Notes under the pieces: generated by a model
The model's database searches: none
What the model saw: only the letters and a program-made list of their open reading frames with translations
What the model was told of the DNA's origin: nothing
Part shown: positions 61,535 to 64,000 of the stretch, one piece after another
Numbering within the stretch: position 1 is the stretch's first letter
Layout: each line of letters begins with the position of its first letter
Origin: CAVVSD01 sp963757125
GTDB taxonomy: Bacteria; Actinomycetota; Thermoleophilia; Solirubrobacterales; Solirubrobacteraceae
DNA length: 64,000 bases
Assembly: GCA_963757125.1 (NCBI GenBank)
Contig: CAVWQP010000009.1
Span: 744,001-808,000, forward strand
Direction: 5' to 3'
Translations under genes and position numbers: made by a program

Positions 61535-63144
61535 CCGACGCTGCCGGTGCGGGTCACCCCGCCGCGCCCGGTGGGCCAGGGCAGGTTCCGGGCGTCCGAG
61601 CGCGGCACGCGGTACACGTCGATGCCGTGGTCGATCGTCGTCACCACGATCTCCAGGCGCCCGTCCCCGTCGATGTCGGCGATCGAGGGCGCCGCCGCGA
61701 TCCCGACGCCGTTGCCGTTGGCGGTCTGGTGCCGGAGGCGGACCTCGCGCAACTTGCGCCCCGTCGCGGACAGCACGACGAGACGCCCGGCGCCGGGCGA
61801 CGGGCCGTAGGTCCCGAAGACGAGCTCGGGCCGGCCGTCGCGGTTGAGGTCGGCGGCCACGACCTCCGACGCGAACGTCTCGCTCGCGCCGTGGGTGTAG
61901 TCGTAGCTCCACAGCTTCCTGCCGCCCGGGCCGACCGCCCACACGCGCCCGTCGGGCACGGCGGCGACGATCTCCGGCCGCCGGTCGCCGCGGATGTTGA
62001 CGATCGTCGGCGCCGGGATGCCGCTCGGCGGGTACAGGTCGTCGCCGCGCGCCGCCGGCTTGCCGGTCAATGGCATGCGCTCGAAGCCGCGGTGGCGGCG
62101 GGCCGACCGCGCGCCGCCCTTCTGCGCCCCGTCCAGCACCGCGAACGCGTACGCCTGGGTCTCGTAGGGCTCGTGGCGCTCGACGTTCGGCAGCCCGATG
62201 ACCTCGTCGGCGCCGTCGCGGTCGAGGTCGGCGATCGCCGGCGGCGAGGCGGTCCACTGCAGCCACGCGTTGCGGTTGATGTCGGGCCACGCTCCCGTGT
62301 GGAGGTGCATGTGGTCGTCCTCGACGCGCGGGCTCAGCCACCGGATGAACTGGCCCCAGCCGAGGCGCGCGCCGACGTGCGCGCTCTCCGGGTTCGTGTA
62401 CCACGGGGACGCGAGCACCGACGTGCCGTCGTGGTTGAAGACGTTGACGAGGTGGTTGTCGTAGGTGACGACGATCTCGAGCTGCGGGTCGTCGTCGAGC
62501 TGGCCGATGGCGACGTTCTCGCCGAACGTCCCATAGCCGTGGTTGCCGACGCCGTTGAACGCGGCGTCGCTCGCGTCGTACCGCGGCCAGCCCGGCTCGT
62601 TCGCGCCGGAGCTGTCGAAGACGAACACCTGCGAGCCGGTCTCCGACGTGTTCGTCGTCGTGGCGACCACGTCGTCGCGACCGTCCCCGTCGATGTCGGC
62701 GGCGGCGAGGCCGCGCGTCTCGGGGCACTGGCCGCCGCTGCACGTCGACGCCGGCCAGCCGGGCCGGACCTGCAGGGCGCCGCCGCGCAGGTCGTAGGCG
62801 GCCACCGTCCCGTCGTCGCCGCCCACGACGATCTCCGGGGTGCCGTCGCCGTCCAGGTCGGCGACGACGCTCGGCGCGTAGACCCGTCCCTTGCTCGCGG
62901 TCCCCTTGCCGAGCGTCCGCCCCTGAGCGTCGAAGACGAAGGTCGAGTAGGCGGGGGCGACGATCTCGAGCTTGCGGTCGCCGTTCAGGTCGACGAGCGA
63001 GGGGGACGAGAACCAGCCCGTCTCCCCGGTCGCGATGTGGCGCACGAGCCGCGGCTTGGCGACGCCCGCGGCACGCGCCGTCTCCGTGATCGTCAGCGAT
63101 GCCGCGGCGAGCAGGGCCAGGAGGGCGAGCAGCCATCGGGACAT
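61531..63144 (-). CDS. exported FG-GAP/VCBS-repeat beta-propeller protein
   Basis: A 537-residue secreted protein. The signal peptide (MSRWLLALLALLAAASLTI ... ARAA) is followed by at least eight FG-GAP-like repeats with calcium-binding DxDGDG-type loops (DLNGDRKLEIV, DLDGDGTPEIVVG, DIDGDGRDDVV, DLDRDGADEVIG, DLNRDGRPELVFG, DIDGDGRLEIVV and variants). These fold as a seven- or eight-bladed propeller used for adhesion or as a scaffold. One Cys pair (STCSGGQCPE) may form a disulfide. No enzymatic domain is seen. GTG at 63162 is an alternative start. Confidence 0.87.
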   Translation of the reverse strand: MSRWLLALLALLAAASLTITETARAAGVAKPRLVRHIATGETGWFSSPSLVDLNGDRKLEIVAPAYSTFVFDAQGRTLGKGTASKGRVYAPSVVADLDGDGTPEIVVGGDDGTVAAYDLRGGALQVRPGWPASTCSGGQCPETRGLAAADIDGDGRDDVVATTTNTSETGSQVFVFDSSGANEPGWPRYDASDAAFNGVGNHGYGTFGENVAIGQLDDDPQLEIVVTYDNHLVNVFNHDGTSVLASPWYTNPESAHVGARLGWGQFIRWLSPRVEDDHMHLHTGAWPDINRNAWLQWTASPPAIADLDRDGADEVIGLPNVERHEPYETQAYAFAVLDGAQKGGARSARRHRGFERMPLTGKPAARGDDLYPPSGIPAPTIVNIRGDRRPEIVAAVPDGRVWAVGPGGRKLWSYDYTHGASETFASEVVAADLNRDGRPELVFGTYGPSPGAGRLVVLSATGRKLREVRLRHQTANGNGVGIAAAPSIADIDGDGRLEIVVTTIDHGIDVYRVPRSDARNLPWPTGRGGVTRTGSVG

Positions 63145-63204
63145 GCGCACGCGGCTACCCACCCGCGTGCATGCGCGACGCCGTACATCCGGCCACCCGC
63201 GGGA

Positions 63205-64000
63205 TCAGGGCACGAACGCCAGGAACACGAACGACGCGAACAGCACGAGGTGGACGCCCGCCTCCTGCAGCGTCGCCCGGCCCGGGAGCACGGTGAGCGC
63301 TGCGACGACGACCGACAGCGCGAGCAGCACCGTCTGCAGCGGTCCGAGGCCGAGCACGAGCGGCGTGTCGATCCAGATCGAGGCGAGCGCGATCACCGGG
63401 ATCGTCAGTCCGATGCTCGCCATCGCGGACCCGAAACCGAGATTGAAGCTCGACTGCATCCGATCGCTGCGGGCGTTGCGGTACGCCGCGAGCGTCTCGG
63501 GCAGCAGCACGACGAGGGCGATGACGACGCCCACGGCCGACTGCGGCGCGCCGACGTCGGCCACGACGTCCTCGATGGCCGGCGATTCCAGCTTCGCGAG
63601 CCCGACGACCGCGACGAGGGACACGAGCAGCAGCCAGAGGCTCGTCACGGCCGCCCGCCGCGTCGGCGGCTCGGCGTGGTGCTCAGGATCGTGGCGCGCC
63701 GTCGGTGCGGGCAGGAAGTAGTCGCGGTGGCGCACGGTCTGCATGAGGACGAACAGCGCATAGAGCACGAGCGACGCGAGGGCGGCGAACGTCAGCTGCA
63801 GCGGGGAGAACTCGGCGGTCGAACGGCTGGTCGTGAACGAGGGCACGACGAGGCTCAGCGTCGCCAACGTCGCAACGGTCGCCAGCGCGCTCGCGGTGCC
63901 CTCGGCGTTGAACGACGTCGTGCGATGGCGAAGCGTCGCGACCAACAGCGACAGTCCGATGATCCCGTTGCAGGTGATCATCACCGCGGCGAACACGGTG
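63205..64000 (-). CDS. calcium/cation:proton antiporter (ChaA-like), N-terminus cut off by window edge
   Basis: The last 264 or more residues of a membrane antiporter; the open frame runs past the right window edge. About eight membrane helices are visible. LPETLAAYRNARSDRMQSSFNLGFGSAMASIGLTIP is the alpha-2 repeat of Ca2+/H+ antiporters of the ChaA/CAX family, with the conserved acidic residue in LLPE. The alpha-1 repeat lies outside the window. An Asp/His-rich loop (RHDPEHHAEPPTRR) is in the middle. Confidence 0.85.
   Translation of the reverse strand, partial: TVFAAVMITCNGIIGLSLLVATLRHRTTSFNAEGTASALATVATLATLSLVVPSFTTSRSTAEFSPLQLTFAALASLVLYALFVLMQTVRHRDYFLPAPTARHDPEHHAEPPTRRAAVTSLWLLLVSLVAVVGLAKLESPAIEDVVADVGAPQSAVGVVIALVVLLPETLAAYRNARSDRMQSSFNLGFGSAMASIGLTIPVIALASIWIDTPLVLGLGPLQTVLLALSVVVAALTVLPGRATLQEAGVHLVLFASFVFLAFVP

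Overview
The window is GC-rich, gene-dense DNA from a high-GC Gram-positive bacterium. Four things point to the phylum Actinobacteria: F420 biosynthesis genes, a GTP-type PEP carboxykinase, a DnaQ/GIY-YIG nuclease fusion of mycobacterial type, and many leaderless -10 boxes (TANNNT 6-8 bases before ATG or GTG). Protein flavour suggests the class Thermoleophilia (Solirubrobacterales-like), but this is an impression, not a measurement. I see no prophage, insertion sequence, CRISPR array or replication origin; this looks like ordinary chromosome.

Layout. 1-7.2 kb: SDR, SCP2-like protein, agmatine deiminase, RibD/DHFR-like reductase, Fpg/Nei-family glycosylase, CitE-like lyase, PEP carboxykinase and a small acidic repeat protein. 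7.2-20.3 kb (minus strand): a glycerol/dihydroxyacetone operon in the order glpF-dhaK-dhaL-glpK-glpA-glpB-glpC-[DhaM-HPr-EI fusion], followed by pgsA and an epimerase and preceded by a PlsC-type acyltransferase. The region therefore links glycerol uptake, both routes to triose phosphate, and phospholipid synthesis. 20.3-24 kb: an ArsR/SRPBCC pair with a two-site operator in front of clpP-map, a DUF389 membrane protein and a Cys-rich protein. 24-30 kb: FAD oxidase, AraC regulator, epoxide hydrolase with an unlisted 53-residue membrane protein, MBL hydrolase, clpS and a SigB/F-type sigma factor. 30-37.3 kb: MFS exporter with MarR regulator and operator, DnaQ-UvrC-like nuclease, ygfZ and an Nramp transporter. 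37.3-40.3 kb: lipoprotein, ECF sigma/anti-sigma pair and an orphan substrate-binding lipoprotein.

40.3-47.5 kb is an F420 region: fbiC (cofG/cofH fusion) forward, a decayed DUF559/AbiEi-like gene, then cofE, cofC, cofD and a STAS protein on the minus strand, and a photolyase (a family that can use the FbiC product F0 as antenna). 47.5-51.4 kb: acetoacetyl-CoA synthetase, inositol-phosphatase-like enzyme, DprE2-like SDR and a PPOX/FDOR-type protein. 51.4-51.6 kb: two tRNAs, one a type-I tRNA with a CAA anticodon beside a normal tRNA-Leu(UAG). 51.6-57.7 kb: NarL-type two-component system, Bax-inhibitor-1 protein, TspO, Ohr, YcaQ-type glycosylase and a glutathionyl-hydroquinone-reductase-like protein. 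57.7-64 kb: GMC oxidoreductase, tRNA-Trp, a VOC/GST/dihydroxyphthalate-decarboxylase-like operon, an FG-GAP repeat exported protein and a cation:proton antiporter cut by the window edge.

No single obviously new defence or mobile system is present. The items most worth a second look are the type-I CAA tRNA, the paired ArsR operator abutting the clpP ribosome-binding site, the FAEGQ-repeat peptide, the all-in-one DHA-kinase phosphorelay protein, and the MarR operator beside an apparently disrupted marR start.
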